64,000 nucleotides of DNA from Caulobacter sp. NIBR1757 (GTDB lineage: Bacteria > Pseudomonadota > Alphaproteobacteria > Caulobacterales > Caulobacteraceae), in assembly GCF_027912495.1 (NCBI RefSeq), contig NZ_CP115463.1:4042501-4106500 (forward strand), in the 5' to 3' direction. Below are positions 32,536 through 41,056 of this stretch, one piece after another (the first letter of the stretch is position 1; every line of letters starts with the position of its first letter). Under the pieces are notes generated by a model, which was not told where the DNA came from, did not search any database, and saw only the letters and a list, made by a program, of their open reading frames with translations. A program made the translations under genes and the position numbers.

Positions 32536-33099
32536 TCAAGGATCGTCTTCATCGACCTCGAATCCGGCCAAGCCCAGATACCGCACCAAAAGGTCACGGT
32601 CGGCGCCAGCTCGATCAGCCTCGTTGACCCAGTCTGTTTCTGGTTCACAGTCGGGCCTCCCCGCCGGAGCGGCGAGACGCGAACTCAGCGCAGCATCCAA
32701 CTCCGCCGGCGGGCGACCAGCCTTCAACAGCGCTCGCATCAAGAAGCCGAACGTATCGTTGACTAGCTCTTTGCGTTGGACGGCCTTGCCGAAAGCGGTT
32801 TGCACCGGGGGGACGGCCCCATCTAGGTCGCCGATCCGGTCACAAGCCAGCGAAAGGTCCCGCCAAGCGGCAACGCTGTCAAACTCTTGGGCAAAGACCA
32901 ACGCATACCGATGACCGACTTTCGGGAAGCCCGCGACAGAGAGGCCCGTGACAAGCGTCGAGCAAAGATCGGTCTTTTCTGCGAAATCGGCGGCGACTTC
33001 GATCAGCGGAAGCAATCGGTCAATGAGAGGCTCGGGGCTCAGTCCGCGGAGGGAATGAGCCAAACGCATGATCTGTATATCAAAGTCGGCCGAGCTCAT
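32536..33099 (-). CDS. Putative immunity protein for the Rhs C-terminal toxin
   Basis: The protein has 187 residues from the ATG at 33099, only 4 nt after the rhs stop codon; a longer start inside rhs is less likely. It is acidic and helical (FDIQIMRLAHSLRG, LPLIEVAADFAEKTDLC, GHRYALVFAQEFDSVAAWRDLSLACDRIGDLDGA), reminiscent of TPR-like repeats. No family is recognised. Position immediately downstream of a polymorphic toxin gene, same strand and near-coupled, is the standard arrangement for the cognate immunity gene. Specific neutralisation of the Rhs tip is inference. Confidence 0.6.
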   Translation of the reverse strand: MSSADFDIQIMRLAHSLRGLSPEPLIDRLLPLIEVAADFAEKTDLCSTLVTGLSVAGFPKVGHRYALVFAQEFDSVAAWRDLSLACDRIGDLDGAVPPVQTAFGKAVQRKELVNDTFGFLMRALLKAGRPPAELDAALSSRLAAPAGRPDCEPETDWVNEADRAGADRDLLVRYLGLAGFEVDEDDP

Positions 33100-33103
33100 T
33101 TGA

Positions 33104-36100
33104 TCAGAATTTCCACTTCCTCTTTCTGGGTGGCGGCGGAGCTGTCCATCCGTCCTGATCTGTATCATTCCACCAATTCAGCCTAGGCGCTCCGCGCAGG
33201 CAAAGATCGTAGTTCTTACGCGCCCTATCCCGACATCCTATCAGCGCATCAGCAGAATAAGAGTATCGCGCGACACAGTGCTTAAGCTCATCTTCGAGGT
33301 CCTTTTCACATTCATCGTGAGGATAAGGCTGACTTTTCGATCTCGGCCCATCTGGGCATGGTCCAAGAGTGGTGTCCCCCGGACTGAAATCCAGCGACGC
33401 GACGCCGTAAACAACCGCACCGATGCGGGCAGCAGCAAAAACAGCGCCTACAGCGGGTACACCGCGCCGGACGACCCTTGCGGGCACAGTCAGGGGGCGC
33501 AACGGCCCGGTCGGACGAAGGCCTGCGAAATCTATGCGGCCCAAGGGTGACGACGACACATATCCATACAAATTCTCCCCCGCCTCGATGCCGAGCGGAT
33601 CCGCCTGCGCATACCGTCCCAGCGTCGGGTCGTAGTCGCGCATCCAGTTCTGGAACAGGCCGCCGGTCTCCGCCTGCAGCCATTGCCCAGGCAGCCGAAG
33701 GTCGAGGGCCTCGCTGGCGGTTGCGAACATCACCGCCTGGCCGAACGGCTCGATAGCTGCGTCCCAGACCTTGGCCTTCGAGGCGTCGGTCACCGCCAGG
33801 GGCTCGCCGATCTGGCCGGTGTGGATGAAGAAGGTGACCGGAGAGCCGCCGCTGTAGTCGAACATCGCCAGCGGCGTGTCCTCGAGCCAGACATACTCCC
33901 GCAGCACATCGCCCGTGGCGGCGTCATGCTCGGCCAGGAGGTGGCCATCGGGGTCGAAGATGTAGTGGATGTGGACCGCGCCGGTCCCGTGGGCCTCGCG
34001 CCAGACGCGGCGGCCGAAGGCGTCGTAGCCGTATTCGCCGGCCAGGACGCTGTCCTTGCTGGCCGAGATCATCCGGCCCCGGGCGTTGTAAACATAGTCG
34101 TAGGTCGAGCCGCCGACCCGCTCGTCGCGGGTGATGGCTCCGCCGGTGCGGTAGGTGAGCCGGCGGGTGACGACGCTGGAGGCGTTCTCCAGCTCGCTGA
34201 TCCGATTGGCGCCTGCGGGGATGGTGGAGTCCCAGGTGGTCGTGACGGCGCTGATCGTCCGCATCATCTGGCTGCGGTTGCCGGCGGCGTCGTAGGCGTA
34301 GGTGTCGTTCCCCCAGGCGCCATTGGCCAGATTGAGGCGACCGGAGTCGGTGTAGCCGTAAGTGGCCGCCCGTCCGGTGGCGGCATTGTCGACGACCGAC
34401 GTCAACTCGCCGTTGGCGTTGCGGCCGTAGGTGAGGTCGAGAACGGCCGTCCCGTCAGTCACCTCCAAACCGCTCATCCAGTCGTTCAGGTCGTAGCCGT
34501 TGGTCAGCGACAGCCCGTTGCCGTAGGTCAGCCCGGCCAGCGGGCCGAAGGGCCGCCAGGTGACGGCGGAGGCCAGGGTTTCTACCGCCGAGGCCGGGGT
34601 CGCCTTGCTGGTGATCCCGGAAATCAGCCCGTCGCCGCCGCGCGCCAGGCTGACCGTCCGGCCGGATGGCAGGGTGAGGGAGACGACCTCGCCGTTTTCG
34701 TCATAGGCGTAGCCGACGGCGTAGGACTGTCCCTGGATGACCTTGGCATCGAGGGTCAGGCGGCCTTGAGCGTCATAGGTGAAGGCCGACGAACCGGGTT
34801 CGTCATCGACGGAGGTCAGCCGGCCGACCCCCTTGTTGCCGCCACTGGTGGAGTCGTAACCGTAGGTGACGTTCTCGCCGCTGGCGCCGGTGAAGCTGGC
34901 GCTCAGGCGGCGGTCGGCGTCGTCGTAGGTGAAGACGGTCTCGACGCCATCGCCATCGACGATTTTGGTGACGTTGTCACGGTTGTCGTACCAGTAGGTC
35001 AGGGTTCCGCGATCCGGGCTGGTCTCCTGGATGGTGCGGCCGAAGCCGTCGACCTTGCGCGAGGTGACGAGACCCCGGCCATCCTCGAAGGCGGTCAGGT
35101 CGTCCTGGCCGTTGAAGGTCTGCTCGTTGGTCTGGCTGTCGGGATTGGTGGTCGTGATCAGACGATTGAGGGGATCGAAGGACGAGCCGTAGATCTTGCC
35201 GCGAGCGTCAGTGATCTGGGTCAGGTTGCTCAGCTTGTCGTATGCGAAGGCCGTGGTCTGGGACCCGGCGCCGATGGACTGCAGCAGCCGGCCGAGTTCG
35301 TCATAGGCGAAGGTCGAGGATCGCGTGACCGTTGCGCCGGCATCCTTGACCTGAGCGGAGGTGGGCTGGCCCAGGCCATTGTTGACGAAGACCTGGGTCT
35401 GACCGCGATCGTTCTCGATACCGGTTAGCCGGCTGGCGTCGTCGTAGCTGTATTCCAGCCAGCCGCCGCCCGGCAGGGTCAGTTTGGCCACGTCGCCGAC
35501 GGCGTTGTACTCGAGCGCATAGACCGACTGGTCGGCGCCAGGGTCAAGCGTTGCGGTCAGCAAGCGGCCGCGAGGGTCATAGGTCAGGACAGTCTCGACC
35601 CCATTGGAGTCTTCCACGGTCAAGGGTGCGCCGCGCCAGTCGACCGAGGTGATGGTGGTCGCCTGGCCCACTTCATTGGTGACCGACGCCAGGTAGCCGT
35701 CGGCATCATAGGCGTAGGTGATGGTGTCGCCGGTCCCGGCCAGAGGCCCGTCGATGGTGAGGAGCTGGCCCGTCGTGCTCCAGCCGTAGGTCCAGGTTCG
35801 GGTACGGCCATTGGTCGTGTAGGGCGTTGTGAAGGTGGTGGTATCGGTCTCGACCCTCGTCGCCAGGCGTCCCGCCGTGTCGTAGGTGAAGTCGGTGGTG
35901 CGGCCGGGCTGCACGATCTGGGTCGGCAGATTGAAGGTCGCGTGCCAGGCGATGGTGGTGGTTCGCGCCGAGGGGGTGCCGAAGGCTTCGATGACTTGCG
36001 TCGGAAGGCCGCGCGCGTTGCGGACGTAGGTGGTGACGCGGCCCTCCTCATCGGTCATGGAGGAGGTCAGCTTGTTGGCGCCGTACGCATAGGACCGCGT

Positions 36101-37012
36101 CGAGGCCGGGGTGTGGGCGCCGGCCTGGCCGGCCGCGCCGGTCCAGCGGCCCGAATAGCCGTAGGAGCTCTGGGCGAAGTTGTAGATCGTCTGTTTGCCC
36201 AGGGCGCTGGTGGCCGTGCGATTGAACGTGGTTCCGAGCGCGCCATAGGCGATCTGCGTGGAGAAGGCGCCGCCCGGAGCGGTGCTTTCAACCGCGCGGC
36301 CGTAGGCGTCGTAATCCACGGTCCAGCGACGGACGCCGTCGCGGTCGAGAACGCCGGTGACGAACGTGGGGACGACAGCGTCCTCGTAGAGGTATTCGGC
36401 GCCGTCGAGCAGCACCCCGGCCGACGTCTTCAGTTCGACCCTGGTCAGGCGGTCAGGTGAGATGGGCGCGGTGGCGCCGGCGACGTCGCTGTAGCTGTAG
36501 ACCAGCCTGTATCCGCCGGGCAGCACGGCCTCGGAAATGGCCAGGGGGAAGGCGCCGCCAGACCAGGAGCCTGTGAGCCAGGTGAAACTGATCTCCTTGC
36601 CGTAGCTGTCCTCGATCTTCGTTAGCTGATTGGCTGTGCCATAGGTGAAGGTCCAGATCAGGCCGTCCCGGGTGGTGCGGCTGACCGGCCGGGCGATGTC
36701 GTACTTGCCGCTAATTGGATCGAGGAAGGTCTGCAGGACCCAGACGGTGTCCTCCGCGTCGGTCAGCTTCCAGGTCGACTGGGCGTTGGCCAGATTGTCG
36801 AGAACACCGGGCCAGGAGCCGACAAACTCAAGCCGATAGTCCGTCTGAGGCGTCGGATTGGGGGCGTCCATGTAGACGGACATCGCGCCGCTGGTTTCAC
36901 GTTTAAAGGCCATGCCGCGACCGTCTGGCGTGGCCACCGCGATCCGTCGCGCCGACACCCACTCGGTGGATATCTGCAGTTCGAACTGGAAATCGAACTG
37001 CCAGTTTGCCAA
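33104..37012 (-). CDS. Rhs/YD-repeat polymorphic toxin, main body and C-terminal tip
   Basis: This frame of 1302 residues (nominal TTG start at 37012) carries many YD repeats (YDADGYLASVTNEVGQ, YDELGRLLQSIG, YDAQGRLTLD). The conserved core end RYAQADPLGIEAGENLYGYV...PLGRIDFAGL closes the Rhs shell. About 135 residues follow as a variable tip with a hydrophobic patch (VPAVGAVFAAARIGAVVYGV), four Cys (GPCPDG, DECEKD, KHCVARY, IGCRDR) and a basic end (PPPRKRKWKF). The tip is the likely toxin; no catalytic family is recognised. The N-terminal export region is in another frame (36763-37608), so the true gene is either frameshifted or this frame has its own start after AGGAGG. The immunity candidate follows by 4 nt. 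Confidence 0.85.
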   Translation of the reverse strand: MANWQFDFQFELQISTEWVSARRIAVATPDGRGMAFKRETSGAMSVYMDAPNPTPQTDYRLEFVGSWPGVLDNLANAQSTWKLTDAEDTVWVLQTFLDPISGKYDIARPVSRTTRDGLIWTFTYGTANQLTKIEDSYGKEISFTWLTGSWSGGAFPLAISEAVLPGGYRLVYSYSDVAGATAPISPDRLTRVELKTSAGVLLDGAEYLYEDAVVPTFVTGVLDRDGVRRWTVDYDAYGRAVESTAPGGAFSTQIAYGALGTTFNRTATSALGKQTIYNFAQSSYGYSGRWTGAAGQAGAHTPASTRSYAYGANKLTSSMTDEEGRVTTYVRNARGLPTQVIEAFGTPSARTTTIAWHATFNLPTQIVQPGRTTDFTYDTAGRLATRVETDTTTFTTPYTTNGRTRTWTYGWSTTGQLLTIDGPLAGTGDTITYAYDADGYLASVTNEVGQATTITSVDWRGAPLTVEDSNGVETVLTYDPRGRLLTATLDPGADQSVYALEYNAVGDVAKLTLPGGGWLEYSYDDASRLTGIENDRGQTQVFVNNGLGQPTSAQVKDAGATVTRSSTFAYDELGRLLQSIGAGSQTTAFAYDKLSNLTQITDARGKIYGSSFDPLNRLITTTNPDSQTNEQTFNGQDDLTAFEDGRGLVTSRKVDGFGRTIQETSPDRGTLTYWYDNRDNVTKIVDGDGVETVFTYDDADRRLSASFTGASGENVTYGYDSTSGGNKGVGRLTSVDDEPGSSAFTYDAQGRLTLDAKVIQGQSYAVGYAYDENGEVVSLTLPSGRTVSLARGGDGLISGITSKATPASAVETLASAVTWRPFGPLAGLTYGNGLSLTNGYDLNDWMSGLEVTDGTAVLDLTYGRNANGELTSVVDNAATGRAATYGYTDSGRLNLANGAWGNDTYAYDAAGNRSQMMRTISAVTTTWDSTIPAGANRISELENASSVVTRRLTYRTGGAITRDERVGGSTYDYVYNARGRMISASKDSVLAGEYGYDAFGRRVWREAHGTGAVHIHYIFDPDGHLLAEHDAATGDVLREYVWLEDTPLAMFDYSGGSPVTFFIHTGQIGEPLAVTDASKAKVWDAAIEPFGQAVMFATASEALDLRLPGQWLQAETGGLFQNWMRDYDPTLGRYAQADPLGIEAGENLYGYVSSSPLGRIDFAGLRPTGPLRPLTVPARVVRRGVPAVGAVFAAARIGAVVYGVASLDFSPGDTTLGPCPDGPRSKSQPYPHDECEKDLEDELKHCVARYSYSADALIGCRDRARKNYDLCLRGAPRLNWWNDTDQDGWTAPPPPRKRKWKF

Positions 37013-37608
37013 GCCAATCGGCGTCCTCCTGAAGGCGTCGCGAAGTCACCGTAGCGTTTCGAGGCGTAGACCCGGTTCAGGAAGAGATGCCCCGCCGCAT
37101 CTTCGAAATCGATCGTCCGGAACTGCTTGGCGCCAGTGATGATATCCACCGGCCGGGCCGTCATCGCCGTGGGCGAACCACCGCCGTTGGCGGGACAGGG
37201 GCCGAAGCAGGCGAACGGATCGTTGCGGCACTGACCGTCGGGCGTCCGGATATAGCCGGCGTGGCATTGCAGATCGACGGTGCTCGGCGCGCTGTCGCCA
37301 AAGGCCGGCGTCCAGATGCACTGCTTGATATGGTTGTAGGTGGCGGTGTCGCGAACGCCGCCGTAGGCGCTGATCGGCGCATAGAGCGCCTTCTGCCGCC
37401 GACAGGCTTCGTCAGGCGTCGCAAAGTACTCGAACGTGCCAGGCCCGACGACAGTCGCCCAGCCCTTCGTGCCCGTGGGGGCGGTCCAGGCCGCGAGCGC
37501 CGACGAGGGCGTCAACAGGGAGATGCAGAGAAGGGTAGAGACAAACAACAGGCCGCTGAACCAGGCCGTCCAGCGCGCCGGCCGATATCCAAGCATGGCA
37601 GTCCTCAT
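36763..37608 (-). pseudogene. N-terminal exported part of the Rhs protein, frame broken near 37020
   Basis: The start at 37608 (MRTAMLGYRPARW) opens a signal peptide (LLFVSTLLCISLLTPSSALA). A Cys-containing region follows (DEACRRQKALYAP, ATYNHIKQCIWTP, CHAGYIRTPDGQCRND), then the Rhs entry motif PVDIITGAKQFRTIDFE and LNRVYASKRYGDF. After GDFATPSGG (about 37022) this frame becomes nonsense, while the matching continuation (PIGLANWQFDFQFELQ) is in the -1 frame that leads into the 1302-codon frame. The frame here runs on to 36763 without meaning. A single-base indel, a sequencing error or recoding at AGGAGG could explain it. Confidence 0.65.
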
Positions 37609-37786
37609 GCGTTGCCTTGCCCCAATATGGGGCATCGACGGCCGGAAATTAAACTGACAATTGTGTTATTTCTCCTTCCCCTTGAAATTGACTTTCGCAG
37701 AGGGCCCCGATGGGCCGAGCTGTCTCCAGCGCTGCGAGCTTGACCGCCGCCGCCAGCCCGGCAAGGTGGGCGCACGGAGGCGTTGC

Positions 37787-38758
37787 GTGCAGATCATCGA
37801 GACGGTGAAGAGCTTCCTGGCGGCGCAACCGCCGGTCCTGCTGTGGGGACTGGGCGGGGTCGTGGCGCTGCTGACCGTGGCGGCGGCGATCAGCGCCGTG
37901 TTGCCGCTAGTCAACAAGACCAAGGACTACACCGAGCTGCGCCAGCGGATCACCAGCTGGTGGGTGATGGTGGCGCTGCTGGCCGCCGCGCTGCTGGCCG
38001 GGTGGCAGGCGACGACGCTATTGTTCGTCGTCATCAGCTTCATCGCCCTGCGCGAGTTCCTGTCGATCGCGCGGACGCGGCGGGAGGACCGGCTGATCAT
38101 CCTGGCGGCCTATCTGGCCATCCCGGTGTCCTACGCCTTCATCGCCCTCGACCTCTACATGATCTTCCTGGTCATCGTGCCGGTCTACGCCTTCCTGCTG
38201 ACGCCGTTCCTGATGGCGGCGCTGGGCCAGACCAAGGGGTATCTCAGCCGCGTGGCGATGTTCCACTGGGGGATGATGACCTGCGTCTACAACATCGGCT
38301 ACGCCGCCTTCCTGATGCGGGTGCCGGATGACCAGGCGCCGGCCGGGGCGGCGGGGCTGGTGCTGATGCTGCTGGTGGCCACCGAGTTCAACGACGTGGC
38401 GCAGTACGTCTGGGGGAAGACCCTGGGCAAGCACAAGATCGTGCCGACGGTCAGCCCCAACAAGACCTGGGAAGGCTTCATCGGCGGCTGGGTGAGCACG
38501 GCGCTGCTGATCTGGTTCGCCGGGCCCTACCTGACGCCGCTGAGCGGGGTGGGGCTGTTCACGGTGGCGGTGACCCTGCCGCTGGCCGGGTTCGCCGGCG
38601 ATGTGACGATGAGCGCGATCAAGCGCGACATCGGCATCAAGGACACCAGCCACCTGATCCCGGGGCACGGCGGCCTGCTGGACCGGATCGACAGCCTGAC
38701 CTTCACCGCGCCGCTGTATTTCCACCTGCTGGCCTTCTTCGCCGTGGCCAAGTTCTGA
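37787..38758 (+). CDS. cdsA: Phosphatidate cytidylyltransferase
   Basis: The protein has 323 residues from a GTG at 37787, chosen because GGAGG lies 6 nt upstream; the open frame to 37661 has no ribosome site. It makes CDP-diacylglycerol from phosphatidic acid and CTP, the branch point of phospholipid synthesis. About eight transmembrane helices are present, and the family signature is complete near the C-terminus: SAIKRDIGIKDTSHLIPGHG followed by GLLDRIDS. The downstream plsC starts on the last base of its stop (TGATG), so precursor acylation and activation are encoded together. Confidence 0.93.
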   Translation: MQIIETVKSFLAAQPPVLLWGLGGVVALLTVAAAISAVLPLVNKTKDYTELRQRITSWWVMVALLAAALLAGWQATTLLFVVISFIALREFLSIARTRREDRLIILAAYLAIPVSYAFIALDLYMIFLVIVPVYAFLLTPFLMAALGQTKGYLSRVAMFHWGMMTCVYNIGYAAFLMRVPDDQAPAGAAGLVLMLLVATEFNDVAQYVWGKTLGKHKIVPTVSPNKTWEGFIGGWVSTALLIWFAGPYLTPLSGVGLFTVAVTLPLAGFAGDVTMSAIKRDIGIKDTSHLIPGHGGLLDRIDSLTFTAPLYFHLLAFFAVAKF

Positions 38759-39450
38759 TGCTGCGGTGGTTGCGCCTGGCCCTGATCGTGGCGGTCGCCC
38801 GGCCGGTGGCGCAGTTCTTCGCCGGGACCGACGTGATCGGCCGCGAGCGGCTGCCGGTGACCGGGCCGGCGATCATCGCCGCCAACCACAACAGCCATGT
38901 CGACACCCTGTTGATGCTGACCATCTTCAAGGCGCGGGCGGTGCATCTGGTGCGGCCGGCGGCGGCGTCGGACTACTTCCTGAAGGACCCGGTGATCGGC
39001 TGGTTCTCGCGCAACCTGATCGGCATCGTGCCGGTGGCAAGGCGCAAGGCGGGGGCCAGAAACGAAAATGGGGGCGAGGACGTGCTGGCGCCGGCCCGGC
39101 AGGCGCTGAGCGAAGGGGCCATCGTGGTGGTGTTTCCGGAGGGGACGCGGGGCGATGCAAGCGACACCATGGCGCAGCTGAAGAACGGGGTGGCGCGGCT
39201 GGCCGAGGCGTTTCCGCAGGCGCCGGTGATCCCGGTGTGGATCCAGGGGGCCGGGCGGGTGCTGCCCAAGGGCCAGTATATCCCGGTGCCGATGACCTGC
39301 TGCGTGCTGGTCGGCGAGGCGATCCACTGGGAGGGCCGGCGGACGGCGTTCATGGACAGTCTGCGCGAGGGGCTGCTGGCCCTGAAGGCGCAGGCGCCGC
39401 CGTTGCGGTGGAGCGAGGACGACGAGCCAGAACCTCCGTCAGAAGGATGA
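38758..39450 (+). CDS. plsC: 1-acyl-sn-glycerol-3-phosphate acyltransferase
   Basis: The protein has 230 residues. The acyltransferase motifs are visible: NHNSHVDTL (the HX4D catalytic site in the variant H-SHVD), VARRKAG, FPEGTRGD, and VIPVWIQGAG. A hydrophobic N-terminus (WLRLALIVAVARPVAQFF) anchors it to the inner membrane. It acylates lysophosphatidic acid, feeding CdsA, whose gene overlaps by one base. Its 3' end overlaps the convergent CPBP protease gene by 101 bp, with both frames open. Confidence 0.9.
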   Translation: MLRWLRLALIVAVARPVAQFFAGTDVIGRERLPVTGPAIIAANHNSHVDTLLMLTIFKARAVHLVRPAAASDYFLKDPVIGWFSRNLIGIVPVARRKAGARNENGGEDVLAPARQALSEGAIVVVFPEGTRGDASDTMAQLKNGVARLAEAFPQAPVIPVWIQGAGRVLPKGQYIPVPMTCCVLVGEAIHWEGRRTAFMDSLREGLLALKAQAPPLRWSEDDEPEPPSEG

Positions 39451-40291
39451 TGATCGCAGCCGTCCCGACGGCGGCGGATAGCACCTGAATGTTACTCGCC
39501 ATCTCGCCAGCGCTGCCGGCTGGGCCGCTCGTCGATTGATCGCCCATCAGATCGGCGACGGTGTTGTAGGCGGCGTGCAGACCGATCCCCAGCTCCAGAC
39601 CGCCGGTGCGGATCGCTGCCCAGGCCAGAGCCAGTCCTATCATCATGTAGCTCGCGAGCCCAACCAGGGAGCCATCACGATGGATGGCGCAGAACAGCAG
39701 GCTGGCGAGCAACACTGCAAGCCACCGAAGCCGAAGGATCGTCTGGAAGCCCCGCTGGAGAAGGCCACGGAAGACCACTTCCTCGGCGGCCGCCCACATC
39801 AGGTTGGTGACCACCCAACCGACCGCACCGATCAAGGCCAGGACCGCGCCGCGTCGCCGCCAGCCGGTCTCGGGGTTAAAGCCGTCGGCTGACAGCAGAC
39901 CTTCGAGAAGGTTGGCCGCGCCGAATGCCACGAGGCCCAGCACAAGGCCTATCAGCAGAAGGGTCCATCGCGGCGGCGCCGTCGCCCTGAACCAGCTGAG
40001 CCAAGGCGTGCCGCAGACTCGCCGGGCGGCCAGCAGGCCAGCAGCGGCGACACCGAGCGCGAATCCCAAGCTGGGCAGATCGTACATGAGCGGGCCGAGC
40101 CCGACCTCGACCCTGTTCGGTCCAGAGAGCTGGCCAACGAAAATGGCGATCGGCGATCCCCAGGCGTGACCGGCTGCGATCAGCCCCGTTGTCGCCGCGG
40201 CGGCGCCGAGCAGGAAGCCCAGCGGCGCGATCAACAGGGCCGCCGCAAGCCAGACGACGAGACCAACGCTCAACTTTTGGAATGATGCCAT
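39350..40291 (-). CDS. CPBP family intramembrane metalloprotease
   Basis: The protein has 313 residues from the ATG at 40291 (MASFQKLSVG); upstream extension would cover the rsmD start and is rejected. Eight or so transmembrane helices are present, with the CPBP/CAAX-protease motifs: EEVVFRGLLQRGFQ (EExxxR), FCAIHRDG, and GLHAAYNTVAD. Family members are Rce1-like membrane peptidases, often linked to bacteriocin immunity or membrane protein maturation. The last 33 codons are antisense to the end of plsC. The C-terminal tail (RPRSTATAAPAPSGPAAPR) is low complexity and may be a stop-loss extension into plsC. Confidence 0.85.
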   Translation of the reverse strand: MASFQKLSVGLVVWLAAALLIAPLGFLLGAAAATTGLIAAGHAWGSPIAIFVGQLSGPNRVEVGLGPLMYDLPSLGFALGVAAAGLLAARRVCGTPWLSWFRATAPPRWTLLLIGLVLGLVAFGAANLLEGLLSADGFNPETGWRRRGAVLALIGAVGWVVTNLMWAAAEEVVFRGLLQRGFQTILRLRWLAVLLASLLFCAIHRDGSLVGLASYMMIGLALAWAAIRTGGLELGIGLHAAYNTVADLMGDQSTSGPAGSAGEMASNIQVLSAAVGTAAIIILLTEVLARRPRSTATAAPAPSGPAAPRADCP

Positions 40292-40385
40292 CGCCGCCCC
40301 AACTGTGGCGATTGTTAATCGCTCGCTGGACCTCGACAAGGCCCCACTTGTTGCCGAGAGGGTCAATTGCGGGCAGTTGAAGGCC

Positions 40386-40949
40386 ATGCGCATCGTCTCC
40401 GGCCAGTTCAAGGGCCGCCCCATCGTCACCCCGCCCGGCCAGACCACCCGGCCGACGTCCGACCGCGCCCGGCAGGCGGTGTTCAACATCCTGGAGCATG
40501 CGGCCTGGGCGCCGGAGCTCAACGGCGCGCGGGTGCTGGACCTGTTTGCCGGCAGCGGGGCGCTGGGGCTGGAGGCGATCTCGCGGGGGGCGGCCTTCTG
40601 CCTGTTCGTCGAGACCGACGATGCTGCGCGGGGGGCGATCCGGGAGAATATCGAGGCGTTCGGGCTGTTCGGGAGCACCCGCATCCATCGGCGGGACGCG
40701 ACGGACCTGGGCCCCCGGCCGGGCAGCGCCGGGCCGCCGTTCGACCTGGCGGTGCTGGATCCGCCCTATCACAAGGGGCTGGCCGAGAAGGCGATGGCGC
40801 AGCTGGTCGAATTCGGCTGGCTGAAGCCCGAGGCGGTGGTGATGGTCGAGCGGGGGTCGGACGAGAACGCCTTTGCGCCGGCCGGGTTCGAGGTGCTGGA
40901 TGCGCGGGACTATGGCGCGGCGCGGGTGCATTTTCTGCGGTTTGCGTAG
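40386..40949 (+). CDS. rsmD: 16S rRNA (guanine(966)-N(2))-methyltransferase
   Basis: The protein has 187 residues from the ATG at 40386. The start MRIVSGQFKGRPI and RPTSDRARQAVFNIL are characteristic of RsmD. The SAM site is VLDLFAGSGALGLEAISRGA, and the catalytic motif is LDPPYHKG. It methylates G966 in helix 31 of 16S rRNA. A palindromic repeat of the GGGGACA family begins 6 nt after its stop. It is divergent from the CPBP gene with a 94-nt gap. Confidence 0.93.
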   Translation: MRIVSGQFKGRPIVTPPGQTTRPTSDRARQAVFNILEHAAWAPELNGARVLDLFAGSGALGLEAISRGAAFCLFVETDDAARGAIRENIEAFGLFGSTRIHRRDATDLGPRPGSAGPPFDLAVLDPPYHKGLAEKAMAQLVEFGWLKPEAVVMVERGSDENAFAPAGFEVLDARDYGAARVHFLRFA

Positions 40950-40954
40950 GAAGC

Positions 40955-40995
40955 GGGGACACGTACGATTTCCTGCGGAAATCGAACATGTCCCC
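40955..40995. repeat. GGGGACA palindromic element, copy 1
   Basis: GGGGACACGTACGATTTC faces GAAATCGAACATGTCCCC (about 16 of 18 paired) around CTGCG. It is located just after the rsmD stop codon. Same family as 41830-41867, 41918-41957 and, more weakly, 59517-59553. Confidence 0.75.
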
Positions 40996-41056
40996 CTGTT
41001 GACCCTCACGGGACGTGAGAGCGCACAGCGGTCTCGTGACGAGGAGCGAGAGGGTT

